NCBI RefSeq assembly: GCF_001894785.1
Contig: NZ_BCWW01000001.1
Location: 558,001 to 622,000, forward strand
Direction: 5' to 3'
Source of the DNA: Rhodococcoides fascians NBRC 12155 = LMG 3623
Lineage (GTDB): Bacteria; Actinomycetota; Actinomycetes; Mycobacteriales; Mycobacteriaceae
Length of the DNA stretch: 64,000 bases
The notes under the pieces are model-generated. The model was not told the DNA's origin. It searched no databases and was given only the letters and a program-made list of their open reading frames with translations. The translations under genes were made by a program, and so were the position numbers. Positions within the stretch are counted from its first letter, which is position 1, and every line of letters starts with the position of its first letter. Below are positions 40,531 to 48,946 of the stretch, one piece after another.

Positions 40531-41687
40531 TCGATGACCTCGACGTCGAGGACCTGTACGAGAATGCGCCATGCGGGTACCTGTCCGTACGCCCCGACAT
40601 GCGGATCGCGCGACTGAACTCGACGCTGGCAACCTGGCTGGGCTTCGAGGTCGACGCGCTGGTCGGCACCGACTTCGGGGAGCTGCTCACCGTCGGTGGA
40701 CGCATTCACTACGAGACCCACTTCGGGCCGATGCTGTTGATGAACGGCAAGCTCGACGGCATTGCACTGGACCTGGTGACGGCGGATCGTCGACGGCTGC
40801 CGGTGTTCATCACGGCGAACGTCAAGATCGACGCAGCGGGCCGGCCGGTACTGATCCGCATCACGGCGCTCGACGCTCGCGATCGCCGTACCTACGAGCG
40901 CGAATTGCTGCAATCACGCACGCGTGCAGAACTGTTGGCCAAGACGCTGCAGCGGTCGCTGTTGCCGCCCGCACTGCTACCGCCGTCGGGGATGACCGCC
41001 GCGGCGCACTACCGGGCAGCGTCCCGCGACGAGGTGGGTGGCGACTTCTACGACCTGTTTCCGTTGTCCGACGACTGCTGGGGCTTCTTTCTCGGCGACG
41101 TCTGTGGCAAAGGTGCATCGGCGGCCGCTGTGACGTCGCTGACGCGGTACACGTTGCGCGCGGCAGCGGTGTACGACGAGAACCCCGTCGCGGTGATGCA
41201 GAATCTGGATTCTGTTCTGCGGCAAGAGTTTCGGGACGCCAATGCGCAGTTCTGCACCGCAGTCTTCGGCATTCTGAGCCGAACGGACACCGGATTCGAG
41301 GTATCGATGGCCAGTGGCGGGCACCCCCCACCGCTGGTCCTTCGTGCCGACGGAACCGCCCACTACGTGCCCATGACGGGCGGCCAGCTGATCGGAATAC
41401 TTCGGCACGCTCGCTTCGTTCCGGCGACCGTCACGCTCGAAGCAGGGGACACCCTGATGCTCTACAGCGACGGTCTCACCGAAGCGCGAGTCGGCCGGGG
41501 CCGATACGACGACGACGGTGCCCTGCTGGAATTCGCGACGGCGCACGCTCCGGCGACTCCGGCAGCGATCGTCGACGATCTGCGGTTGCTGCTGCGCAGC
41601 TTCGGCGACGGGCTGGCCGACGACGCCGCCGTGATGGCGCTGGGCGTATCCCCGGGCCCCGACTCAGTCGAGAGCAGCGAGGGCTGA
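40527..41687 (+). CDS. RsbP-like PAS domain PP2C phosphatase
   Basis: A 386-residue phosphatase. A PAS domain occupies about residues 10-120 (LYENAPCGYLSVRPDMRIAR, and LLTVGGRIHYETHFGPML), followed by a helical linker (ELLQSRTRAELLAKTLQRSL) and a SpoIIE-type PP2C domain with metal-binding aspartates in DEVGGDFYDLF, FFLGDVCGKGASAA and DTLMLYSDGLTEAR, and GLADDAAVM at the end. The GTG start is fused to the RsbQ-like stop. It should dephosphorylate a STAS anti-anti-sigma protein; such a gene is convergent and overlaps its last 24 bases. The input is presumably the RsbQ-like hydrolase. Confidence 0.9.
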   Translation: MIDDLDVEDLYENAPCGYLSVRPDMRIARLNSTLATWLGFEVDALVGTDFGELLTVGGRIHYETHFGPMLLMNGKLDGIALDLVTADRRRLPVFITANVKIDAAGRPVLIRITALDARDRRTYERELLQSRTRAELLAKTLQRSLLPPALLPPSGMTAAAHYRAASRDEVGGDFYDLFPLSDDCWGFFLGDVCGKGASAAAVTSLTRYTLRAAAVYDENPVAVMQNLDSVLRQEFRDANAQFCTAVFGILSRTDTGFEVSMASGGHPPPLVLRADGTAHYVPMTGGQLIGILRHARFVPATVTLEAGDTLMLYSDGLTEARVGRGRYDDDGALLEFATAHAPATPAAIVDDLRLLLRSFGDGLADDAAVMALGVSPGPDSVESSEG

Positions 41688-42023
41688 CGCCAGGTCGGCG
41701 TGCAGGGTGAATTCCTGATCCAAGCCCATCAGCTTGATGGGCCGGCTGGTGGTCGGTCCGTCGGCGACGACCGAGAACGACAGGGACTCTCCGTGATCCT
41801 GTTGCGCCGTCGCGAGAACGGTCATGGCCGCCGAGGCCAGGAACGACACTCCGCTCAGGTCGACGATCAGTGCAGCCGGGCCGGTCGCGGTCTGTGCGGT
41901 GATGGCCTCGGACAGTGCCGGCGCGGTGGTGACGTCGAGCTCGCCCGCTACCGAGATGACGGCCGCGCGCCCGTCGTTGGAGGACTGGATCGAGAATCCT
42001 GCGGCGTTCGTGTCGACTGGCAT
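41664..42023 (-). CDS. STAS-domain anti-sigma factor antagonist-like protein
   Basis: A 119-residue STAS protein: VISVAGELDVTTAPALSEAI, then LIVDLSGVSFLASAAMTVL and FTLHADLASALAALD. In SpoIIAA/RsbV the phosphorylated serine sits in a DS(T/A) motif; here the phrase is ASA, so the serine is kept but the preceding Asp is Ala. The ATG at 42023 has a strong AGGAG. It is convergent with the PP2C gene and overlaps its 3' end. The likely role is sequestering an anti-sigma kinase when dephosphorylated. Whether the altered motif is still phosphorylated is open. Confidence 0.85.
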   Translation of the reverse strand: MPVDTNAAGFSIQSSNDGRAAVISVAGELDVTTAPALSEAITAQTATGPAALIVDLSGVSFLASAAMTVLATAQQDHGESLSFSVVADGPTTSRPIKLMGLDQEFTLHADLASALAALD

Positions 42024-42090
42024 CTGTACTCCTGAATCGTTACCCGCCGCGCTCGTCGACGGGGGATGCGGACCATTCAATCAGGCGGTG

Positions 42091-43422
42091 TCAGCGGAGC
42101 GTGACCTGAGTTCCTCGAAGCGCAGGCGCGCCCACCGTCGTGGTCCAGGAGGGGACGGCCTCCGGTGCGATTCCGGTGGCACCGCCGTAGATGACGGCCA
42201 GGGTCTGCTGCTCGGTGACCGAGCCCGCGTACGAGGCGGGAACAGGAGAGAGCTGCGGAGCCGAGAGCACCGGGATGTTCTGTTCGCCCGGGTTTCTGGT
42301 CGGTACCTGGTACGAGCCGTCGTTCATGGACCCACCCGGATACTGCGGGAAGTACTCGCCCGCATTGCGGTCGAGGGGGGTGTAGCAGCTCGGTCCGCGG
42401 GTCTGCTCGAACAACCGCGGCTCGTCCTGGTTCGGCAGGTATCGACCCTTCGGGTTGACGAACGGCATCGAGACGTTGATGCCGGGATACTCGTCGCCGA
42501 CGCCGGTGACGATTCTGCCGCGACGGGCCCCTTCGGCGAACTGCGCGACCGTGCAACCCAGGGCGGGCGAGAACTCGGCCAGCACTTCGAGTGCCTCGCG
42601 CGAATTGGCGGCGAGACCGATCAGCTGCGTCGAGTTCGCCTCGAGAAAGCCGGCCGTCGTATTCGAGGCGGATGTCACCGACGTGTACAGCGTCGCGAGC
42701 GCGGATTGCTTCTCGACGACGGTGTTGCCGGTGGTCCGCAGATTGTCCAGAGCGCTGACCAACTCGGGAGCTGCATCGGCGTAGGTCTGGGAGAAGTCCG
42801 CCAATCCGCGTAGGTCCTGCTGGATGGCGGGGAGTTCGGTGTTCAGTCCGGAGAAGATGTTCTCCAGTCGATCGATCGTCAGGCCCAGCTGTTCTCCGCG
42901 GCCGCTGAGCCCCTGTGCCAGTGCGCCGAGGGTGTTCGAGAGATCCTGTGGCGGCACGGCTTGGAGCAACGGCAGCAGGCCGTCGAGCAATTGCCCCACC
43001 TCGATGGCATTTCCGCTGCGATCCTGCTTCAGCACGGTGCCCTCGGTGATGGGCGAACCGGGCTTGCCGTCCGGCGGAATCAACGCGACGTACCGCTCAC
43101 CGAAGAGAGTCTTGGGCAGCAGGCGAGCCGTGACGTTCGAGGGGATCATCGGCGCTTTGTCCGGCTCGATCGCCAGTTCCGAGGTGACGACGCCGTCGGT
43201 GGTCGTAGCCGATCGGACCTCGCCGACGATCATGCCGCGCACCTTGACGTCGGCATTGCGGGGCAGCGCGTTGCCGACGCTGTCGGTCTCGAGGGAGACG
43301 GTCACGACGTCGACGAAGGTCTTGTTGTACGAGGTGACACTCCACCCGACGAACACCACGATGAGCACGACCAGTCCGATTCCGAGGAGACGGTTCTGCA
43401 CCGGCGAAGGGGCGCCGGTCAT
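42091..43422 (-). CDS. Orphan MCE-family protein
   Basis: A 443-residue mammalian-cell-entry protein. One N-terminal membrane anchor (LLGIGLVVLIVVFVGWSVTS) precedes the MCE/MlaD domain at about residues 38-115 (NADVKVRGMIVGEVRSA, and PKTLFGERYVALIPP), then a helical needle-like segment and the Cys-containing, proline-rich C-terminal domain (FSPALGCTVAQFAEGARRG, and SCYTPLDRN). The MCE ring and tube import lipids such as cholesterol in mycobacteria. Normally six mce genes follow two yrbE permease genes; here it is alone, between a STAS gene and two genes of unknown function. It may mix with rings encoded elsewhere. Confidence 0.9.
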   Translation of the reverse strand: MTGAPSPVQNRLLGIGLVVLIVVFVGWSVTSYNKTFVDVVTVSLETDSVGNALPRNADVKVRGMIVGEVRSATTTDGVVTSELAIEPDKAPMIPSNVTARLLPKTLFGERYVALIPPDGKPGSPITEGTVLKQDRSGNAIEVGQLLDGLLPLLQAVPPQDLSNTLGALAQGLSGRGEQLGLTIDRLENIFSGLNTELPAIQQDLRGLADFSQTYADAAPELVSALDNLRTTGNTVVEKQSALATLYTSVTSASNTTAGFLEANSTQLIGLAANSREALEVLAEFSPALGCTVAQFAEGARRGRIVTGVGDEYPGINVSMPFVNPKGRYLPNQDEPRLFEQTRGPSCYTPLDRNAGEYFPQYPGGSMNDGSYQVPTRNPGEQNIPVLSAPQLSPVPASYAGSVTEQQTLAVIYGGATGIAPEAVPSWTTTVGAPALRGTQVTLR

Positions 43423-43545
43423 GCGACGGTCTGTGCGACAACAGCAGTCATGACGCGAACCTTAGTGCTACATAGAGTCACACTTACTGCTCCGACGCCC
43501 CTTCTGAGATGCACCTATCAGTGCCCGGGTGATGCGATACAGATC

Positions 43546-43562
43546 ACACACAGTCGGTGTGT
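43546..43562. terminator. Small hairpin at the end of the 43562-44017 gene
   Basis: ACACAC (43546-43551), five bases, GTGTGT (43557-43562): a perfect 6-base stem touching the stop codon of the minus-strand gene. No U-tract follows. It may be a weak terminator ahead of the MCE gene. Nothing else is evident in this 139-base gap, which must hold the MCE promoter. Confidence 0.35.
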
Positions 43563-44017
43563 CAGTCTGCGATCAGTTGCGTCGACGAGAACCAGCCGTC
43601 TCCGCCGCGTTCGCGCTGACGACCGATGACGTATCGGCCGGGTGCAATTCCGGTGGCCCCGTGTTCGGGGTGAATGAGGTAGGCGGTCTCCGAGTTGCTC
43701 AGGATGCCCAGAGCGAGGCGTCGAACGTCGTGCACCGGACTCGACCACGTGCATCCGCGGCCGTCGGCGACGAGGCTGTGCGGATTGCCGCCCGCCGCAC
43801 TGCGGAGTAGTTCGATGCCGGACAACGGCACGGTCTCGTGTCGTGTCCGTTCGGTGGTGACGACGATGTCGTCGAGTACGGCGAGCGGGACGACGATCAG
43901 ATCTCCCTGGGCCTGCGACCCGTTGACGACGGGCACCGATATCTCCTTGTCGAGGTAGTCGAAGACATCCAGACCGGTGCGGTCGGTGAGAGTGGACAGC
44001 GTGATGTTCGAGTTCAT
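43562..44017 (-). CDS. Hypothetical protein paired with the DUF6745 gene
   Basis: A 151-residue protein that I do not recognise as a named family. It is soluble with no signal or membrane segment. The C-terminal half contains TAYLIHPEHGATGIAPGRYV and IGRQRERGGDGWFSSTQLIA, a phrase that looks like a compact beta fold with a conserved His-Gly and an Arg-rich strand. The ATG at 44017 has an AGGTGA ribosome site. It follows the DUF6745 gene after 68 bases on the same strand, and similar small proteins are, to my recollection, found next to DUF6745 genes. A joint function is likely but unknown. Confidence 0.7.
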   Translation of the reverse strand: MNSNITLSTLTDRTGLDVFDYLDKEISVPVVNGSQAQGDLIVVPLAVLDDIVVTTERTRHETVPLSGIELLRSAAGGNPHSLVADGRGCTWSSPVHDVRRLALGILSNSETAYLIHPEHGATGIAPGRYVIGRQRERGGDGWFSSTQLIAD

Positions 44018-44085
44018 GGGGTCACCTGTGGTTGGTCGTTGGGGTGGGTAGTTGTGGTGTGGGTATCGATGGACTTCGTGCGGAG

Positions 44086-45333
44086 TCACGTACGGCGGAG
44101 GAGCCGGGCGTAGTCGGCTCCGGCCAGACCGTAGGTCCAGCCTGCCGCGTCGATGGCGGAGGTGAAGGCGGCGGGGACCCGCAGGCCGTAGCGGCGACGC
44201 CGGCCATCGCGTTCACGGGAACCGTTGACGGCGAGCAGAATTCGTCCCCCGTCCTGCCAGCCCTCCGGTGCTGCGTACAGCTCCAGGGTGCAGCCCGGGT
44301 TCCCCGGATCCTGGCCGGCGTCGACAAGACGTAGGCCCGCCTGCTCCAGATAGGTGTCCCAGCCGATTCGTTCGATGGCGCTTCGTCGCACTTCGACGTT
44401 GCGTTCGACAGTGATGCGGTCGACCGTCGGGTCGCGGATGACCCAGCTCGGAACGACGGTGCCGCTCAGTACGTGGACCGCGCTGCCGTCGGCGAACTCC
44501 ACGGCCGGCCCGTCCGAATTACGCAGTCGCACTTCACCGTGCGGCGAATCGGGCAACGGTTCGACGTGTACTGCGGTGGGCCGTTCGGCCATCACTGCGA
44601 TGTTCTCGAACGCCCACCACCACCCCGTCGACTCGATGAGGGCGGTTTGGACGTCGAGTAGTTCGACGTCCTCGAAAGAGAACCGGGCGAGGCCGTGGCG
44701 ACGGAAAGCGTCGTAGTAGGCGACGCGATGGGCTTCTTGTTGGCCGTACCAGGTGATGGAGCCGACCGGGCGGGGAGTGGTCGTGCGGATGGCAGTGGCA
44801 ATTCCGTCGAACAGGCTGGTGTGCAACGACGCACGGACGGTCCGGTCGATGATGGGATCCGGGCTGATCCCGGCGAGGGCCGCCTCGATCGGGGTACCGC
44901 GGGCGACGATGCCGCGGACTCGAAAGTCGTTGCTGCCGTTGGTTGTGCTCCACCGGTCTTCCCGCGGCCATTCGATGTGGCGGCGCTCGATGATGCGGTC
45001 CATGCGGTGTCGGGAGTCGGACAACATGGTCGCGATCGCGGCGTCCACCTCGGTGCCGGCGGTGGATATCGACGGTGTTCTCGCCAAGTGTCTGCCGGCG
45101 ATGAAGGTCGCTGCAGCCCGAGGCGACGGCACCCAATGGAACTCGGGCTCGTCGAACCCGGCAGATCGATACAGTTGTGCCACAGCATGTTCCGCGACAG
45201 GTCTGTCGGCTGGGCCGGCTTTCAGTCCGTAATCGAGCCACCGGTCGCGTTGCGCACAGACCGCGCGGATGTCTTCGGCGTAGGAATCGGGATCTTCGGA
45301 GAATGTGCCTCGACGGGGGAATGTCGACGGCAT
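44086..45333 (-). CDS. DUF6745-type protein of unknown function
   Basis: A protein of about 415 residues. The C-terminal half has the marks I associate with DUF6745: STGWWWAFENIAVMAERPT, VRLRNSDGPAVEFADGSAVH and VVPSWVIRDPTVDRITVE, ending in an internal repeat-like YDAFRRHG and YGLAGADYARLL. There is no signal peptide. The start is uncertain: the ATG at 45333 (MPSTFPRRGTF) or the GTG at 45348 are both plausible, and the frame is open to 45465. It is followed by the small partner gene. In other actinobacteria such genes occur alone or in small islands; no enzymatic motif is apparent to me. Confidence 0.7.
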   Translation of the reverse strand: MPSTFPRRGTFSEDPDSYAEDIRAVCAQRDRWLDYGLKAGPADRPVAEHAVAQLYRSAGFDEPEFHWVPSPRAAATFIAGRHLARTPSISTAGTEVDAAIATMLSDSRHRMDRIIERRHIEWPREDRWSTTNGSNDFRVRGIVARGTPIEAALAGISPDPIIDRTVRASLHTSLFDGIATAIRTTTPRPVGSITWYGQQEAHRVAYYDAFRRHGLARFSFEDVELLDVQTALIESTGWWWAFENIAVMAERPTAVHVEPLPDSPHGEVRLRNSDGPAVEFADGSAVHVLSGTVVPSWVIRDPTVDRITVERNVEVRRSAIERIGWDTYLEQAGLRLVDAGQDPGNPGCTLELYAAPEGWQDGGRILLAVNGSRERDGRRRRYGLRVPAAFTSAIDAAGWTYGLAGADYARLLRRT

Positions 45334-45474
45334 CGGCACGGCGCTCACTTCGGTGAGGCGGTGTCCGCCTTTCCTGTTGTCATGAACCAAGAGTGACACG
45401 AGATTCGGCCGAGCGCAAGGGTTGCCCACGTGCGCGGAAGTTCGTAGCAGGGGTCGAGTTTCCACTCACATGGG

Positions 45475-46455
45475 TCAGCGCGAGCGCAACACCAATTTCG
45501 CGGCGCTGATGTCGTCGATCACCAGATCGGTGATCAGGCCACCGCGCAGTGCGGCGGTCAGGGCGTCGAGTTTGGACTCTCCCGCCACGATGGCGACTCT
45601 GCGCGGGACGGCCTTGAGTCGGTCGAGGCTCGGCCCACTCGATCTGTCGTTCAACGCAATTCGGTTGTAGCTGCCGTCGGATCGGAGGAACACCGTGGCG
45701 ATGTCGCCGACGACGCCGTCACGTTGCAGCTCGGCTCTGTCCTCGCGTTCGAGATAGCCGGCGCTGTAGACGTGACTCGGAACGGCTCCGCTCATGACGC
45801 CGATGCTGAAGACAGCGAGGTTCATGCGATCCTGAAGTTCGAGCACGCGCCTGATGCTGCGCTCGCGCCACAGGTGCTGCCTCGTTTCCGGGTAGTCGAA
45901 GAATGCCGGGACCGGAAATCCCTGTGCCGCAGCCCCGTACGCGTCGGCGAACGTCCGGATGATGTCGGTGGCATACGAGACACCCGTGGTGCGCATATTG
46001 GCCGCCCCGTTCAGTTGCACCACGCTCGAGTTGTGGGTTCGTTTGGGGGCGAGCTTGCGGCTGACGGCGCTGACGGTGGTTCCCCAGGCGACGCCCATCA
46101 CCATGTCCGACTCGAAGAACGATGTCAGCAGTCGGCCGGCGAAGGTCGCGACCCGATCGAGACGCTGCAGTTCGTCGACCGTCTCCGCGACCGGCACCAC
46201 GTGTGCACGAATGTCGTACAGATCGGCGAATGCACGCTCGATCCGCGGTGCCTGACCGAGTGGGGTGGAGATCTTGATTTCCACCAGTCCCGACGCCCGC
46301 GCGAACGTGATGAGTCGTGAGACTGTCGAACGAGATACGCCCAGCTCACGGCCGATGGCCGCCATCGTCATGTCCTGGAAGTAGTACAGCCGCGCCGCCT
46401 GGGTGGCATGGCCGGTCCGCAGGTCGGATTCGGGAGTGATGCCGGTGTCCGTCAC
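45475..46455 (-). CDS. SorC/DeoR-type sugar-binding regulator of the glp operon
   Basis: A protein of about 326 residues with an N-terminal helix-turn-helix (ARLYYFQDMTMAAIGRELGV, then SRSTVSRLITFARASGLVEI) and a long SorC-type sugar-phosphate-binding domain with VMGVAWGTTVSAVSRKLAP and RRVAIVAGESKLDALTAALR. The GTG at 46455 was chosen because an earlier GTG at 46482 lies inside a perfect palindrome; that longer form adds nine residues. It is divergent from glpF-glpK-glpD, so it probably represses glycerol use and responds to glycerol 3-phosphate or a relative. Most glycerol repressors are GlpR (classic DeoR) or IclR-type, so the SorC class is notable. Confidence 0.85.
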   Translation of the reverse strand: MTDTGITPESDLRTGHATQAARLYYFQDMTMAAIGRELGVSRSTVSRLITFARASGLVEIKISTPLGQAPRIERAFADLYDIRAHVVPVAETVDELQRLDRVATFAGRLLTSFFESDMVMGVAWGTTVSAVSRKLAPKRTHNSSVVQLNGAANMRTTGVSYATDIIRTFADAYGAAAQGFPVPAFFDYPETRQHLWRERSIRRVLELQDRMNLAVFSIGVMSGAVPSHVYSAGYLEREDRAELQRDGVVGDIATVFLRSDGSYNRIALNDRSSGPSLDRLKAVPRRVAIVAGESKLDALTAALRGGLITDLVIDDISAAKLVLRSR

Positions 46456-46477
46456 CGGCACCAGTGTACGACCGAAT

Positions 46478-46491
46478 TGCACATATGTGCA
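46478..46491. promoter_or_regulatory. Perfect palindrome TGCACATATGTGCA (glp operator)
   Basis: A perfect 14-base palindrome in the divergent gap between the SorC-type regulator and glpF, 86 bases before the glpF start. Repressors of this class often bind such short, fully symmetric sites. Autoregulation plus repression of glpFKD is inferred. Confidence 0.65.
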
Positions 46492-46577
46492 TCAGCTGTG
46501 AAACGCAGTGCAGGCCGTCTACCGTGGCAAATGGCACGCAATGTGGCGTGTATCACTGACTGTGTGGAGGCTGAAAG

Positions 46578-47432
46578 ATGGCACGTAAGGAACCGGAATG
46601 GGGGCTACCGGCGCACATGGCCGCGGAGTTCGCCGGAACCATGATTCTCATTCTGTTCGGTGTCGGCGTCGTCGCTCAGGTGGTCTCGGGTGGTGAGTCC
46701 GGCAGCCTCGGCGGTCACGACTCGATCGCCTGGGCGTGGGGGCTGGGCGTGATGTTCGGTATCTATGTCGCGGGCCGTATCACCGGCGCGCACCTCAATC
46801 CCGCGGTGACCATCACGTTCGCACTCTTCCGAGGATTCAGCTGGAAGATGGTTGCGCCGTACATTCTCGCGCAGACCGCAGGTGCCTTCGTGGCCGCGCT
46901 GCTGGTGCGCTGGAACTACAACGACATGATCAACGCGGTCGACCCCGGGCACACCACCGCCACCCAGACCATCTTCTCGACACTGCCCGGTAACGGGACA
47001 CTGCCGGTGAGTGTGTCCTCGGCGCTGATCGACCAGATCATCGGTACCGCCATTCTGCTGTTCCTCATCGTGGCCGTGACCGATTCGCTCGGCACCGCAC
47101 CGATGGCCAACATGGCTCCCCTGATCGTGGGCCTCATCGTCGTCGCCATCGGATTCGCCTGGGCCACCAACGCCGGCTACGCGATCAACCCGGCTCGAGA
47201 TTTCGGACCTCGCCTGGCGTCGTACATCACGGGCTACGGTGGAGCGTGGCGAGATCAATACGGCGGCCTGTACTTCTGGGTGCCGATCGTCGGACCTCTC
47301 GTAGGTGGACCGATAGGAGTGTTCCTGTACGACCTGTTGATCGGGAAGAACCTACGCAAACAAGAAGGTTCGACGCCCGAGCCGCCATCACGACTCCCAG
47401 CAGACACCCAGACCACAGGAGAGAAGCCATGA
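46578..47432 (+). CDS. glpF: Glycerol facilitator (aquaglyceroporin)
   Basis: A 284-residue MIP-family channel for glycerol uptake. Both pore motifs are present: [15 protein letters not shown] and [13 protein letters not shown]; the Asp after the second NPAR is characteristic of the glycerol-permeable group. Six membrane segments are visible, and the C-terminal tail is hydrophilic. GGAGG at 46566-46570 precedes the ATG. Its stop overlaps the glpK start (ATGA). First gene of the glycerol operon, divergent from its regulator. Confidence 0.95.
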   Translation: MARKEPEWGLPAHMAAEFAGTMILILFGVGVVAQVVSGGESGSLGGHDSIAWAWGLGVMFGIYVAGRITGAHLNPAVTITFALFRGFSWKMVAPYILAQTAGAFVAALLVRWNYNDMINAVDPGHTTATQTIFSTLPGNGTLPVSVSSALIDQIIGTAILLFLIVAVTDSLGTAPMANMAPLIVGLIVVAIGFAWATNAGYAINPARDFGPRLASYITGYGGAWRDQYGGLYFWVPIVGPLVGGPIGVFLYDLLIGKNLRKQEGSTPEPPSRLPADTQTTGEKP

Positions 47433-48946
47433 CCGAGTTCGCAGGAAAGTACGTCGCCGCGATCGATCAGGGAACCACGTCCTCACGCTGCATGATCTTC
47501 GATCACGCGGGCACCGTCGTCGCCGTCGATCAGAAGGAACACCAGCAGATCTTCCCGCAGGCCGGTTGGGTCGAGCACGACGCGTCGGAGATCTGGGACA
47601 ACGTGCGCGCCGTCGCGGCCGGTGCCATGGCCGCAGCGGATCTGACGCGCGAGGACATCGCCGCAGTCGGTATCACCAACCAGCGTGAGACGGCACTGGT
47701 GTGGGATCGCGAGACGGGCAAGCCGATCTACAACGCGATCGTCTGGCAGGACACCCGTACCGATCGCATCGCGACCGCACTCGGCGGCGGTGATGCCAAC
47801 AAGTACACCGCCAAGACCGGTCTACCGTTGGCCACCTACTTCTCCGGGCCGAAGATCAAGTGGATTCTCGACAACGTCGACGGTGCACGGGCCAAAGCCG
47901 AAGCGGGAGAGCTGTGTTTCGGCAACATGGACACCTGGGTGCTGTGGAACATGACCGGCGGAACCGACGGCGGATTGCACTACACCGATCCGACCAACGC
48001 GTCGCGCACGTTGCTGATGGATCTCGACACCCTGCAGTGGGACGAGGGCATCTGCGCCGACATGGGCATTCCGATGTCGATGCTGCCCGAGATCAGGTCG
48101 AGTTCCGAGGTGTACGGCACCGGCCGTGAACGCGGACCGTTCCGCGGTGTGCCGATCTCCGGAATTCTGGGCGACCAGCAGGCGGCCACGTTCGGACAGG
48201 CCTGCCTGTCTCCCGGTGAGGCCAAGAACACCTACGGCACAGGCAATTTCGTGCTGCTCAACACCGGCACCGAGAAGGTCATGAGCAAGAACGGCCTGCT
48301 CACCACCGTCTGCTACAAGATCGGCGACCAGCCGACGGTGTACGCGCTCGAAGGCTCGATCGCGGTGACGGGTTCGCTCGTGCAGTGGCTGCGGGACAAC
48401 CTCGGCATGATCTCCTCGGCTGCGGACATCGAGACCGATGCGCGTTCGGTGGACGACAACGGCGGCGCGTACTTCGTGCCCGCGTTCTCGGGTCTGTTCG
48501 CTCCGCACTGGCGTGCCGATGCTCGCGGTGCCATCGTGGGATTGACGCGATTCGTCAACAAGGGCCACCTGGCCCGTGCCGTACTCGAAGCCACCGCGTA
48601 CCAGACGCGTGAGGTCATCGAGGCCATGAACGCCGACTCCGGCGTCGACCTCGAGGTGCTCAAGGTCGACGGCGGAATGGTCGTCAACGAATTGTTGATG
48701 CAGTTCCAGTCCGACATCCTGAACGTCGACGTGGTGCGGCCCGTCGTAGCCGAAACCACCGCTCTCGGAGCGGCATACGCGGCAGGCCTTGCCGTCGGGT
48801 ACTGGGCGAGCGAGGACGACATTCGCCAGAACTGGGCCGAGGACAAGACATGGACACCGTCCATGGACGAAGACCAGCGGGCAAAGCTGTACGCCGGCTG
48901 GAAGAAGGCAGTGACACGTACTCTCGATTGGGTTGATGAAGAATGA
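47429..48946 (+). CDS. glpK: Glycerol kinase
   Basis: A 505-residue FGGY-family kinase that phosphorylates glycerol to glycerol 3-phosphate. It has the start [19 protein letters not shown], then [14 protein letters not shown], the FGGY signature 1 region around [13 protein letters not shown], the ATP site in [13 protein letters not shown] and [14 protein letters not shown], and signature 2 in [20 protein letters not shown]. The ATG overlaps the glpF stop, and its stop overlaps the glpD start, so the three genes are fully coupled. The length is standard. Confidence 0.97.
   Translation: MTEFAGKYVAAIDQGTTSSRCMIFDHAGTVVAVDQKEHQQIFPQAGWVEHDASEIWDNVRAVAAGAMAAADLTREDIAAVGITNQRETALVWDRETGKPIYNAIVWQDTRTDRIATALGGGDANKYTAKTGLPLATYFSGPKIKWILDNVDGARAKAEAGELCFGNMDTWVLWNMTGGTDGGLHYTDPTNASRTLLMDLDTLQWDEGICADMGIPMSMLPEIRSSSEVYGTGRERGPFRGVPISGILGDQQAATFGQACLSPGEAKNTYGTGNFVLLNTGTEKVMSKNGLLTTVCYKIGDQPTVYALEGSIAVTGSLVQWLRDNLGMISSAADIETDARSVDDNGGAYFVPAFSGLFAPHWRADARGAIVGLTRFVNKGHLARAVLEATAYQTREVIEAMNADSGVDLEVLKVDGGMVVNELLMQFQSDILNVDVVRPVVAETTALGAAYAAGLAVGYWASEDDIRQNWAEDKTWTPSMDEDQRAKLYAGWKKAVTRTLDWVDEE

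Noticed and set aside
41824..42813. Plus-strand open frame across the STAS and MCE genes
   Set aside because: Antisense to two clear genes with matching family motifs; no own domains.
43529..43549. CRP-like site near GTGAT-N9-ATCAC
   Set aside because: The spacing (nine rather than six bases) does not fit the CRP consensus, and the site is not placed well for either gene.
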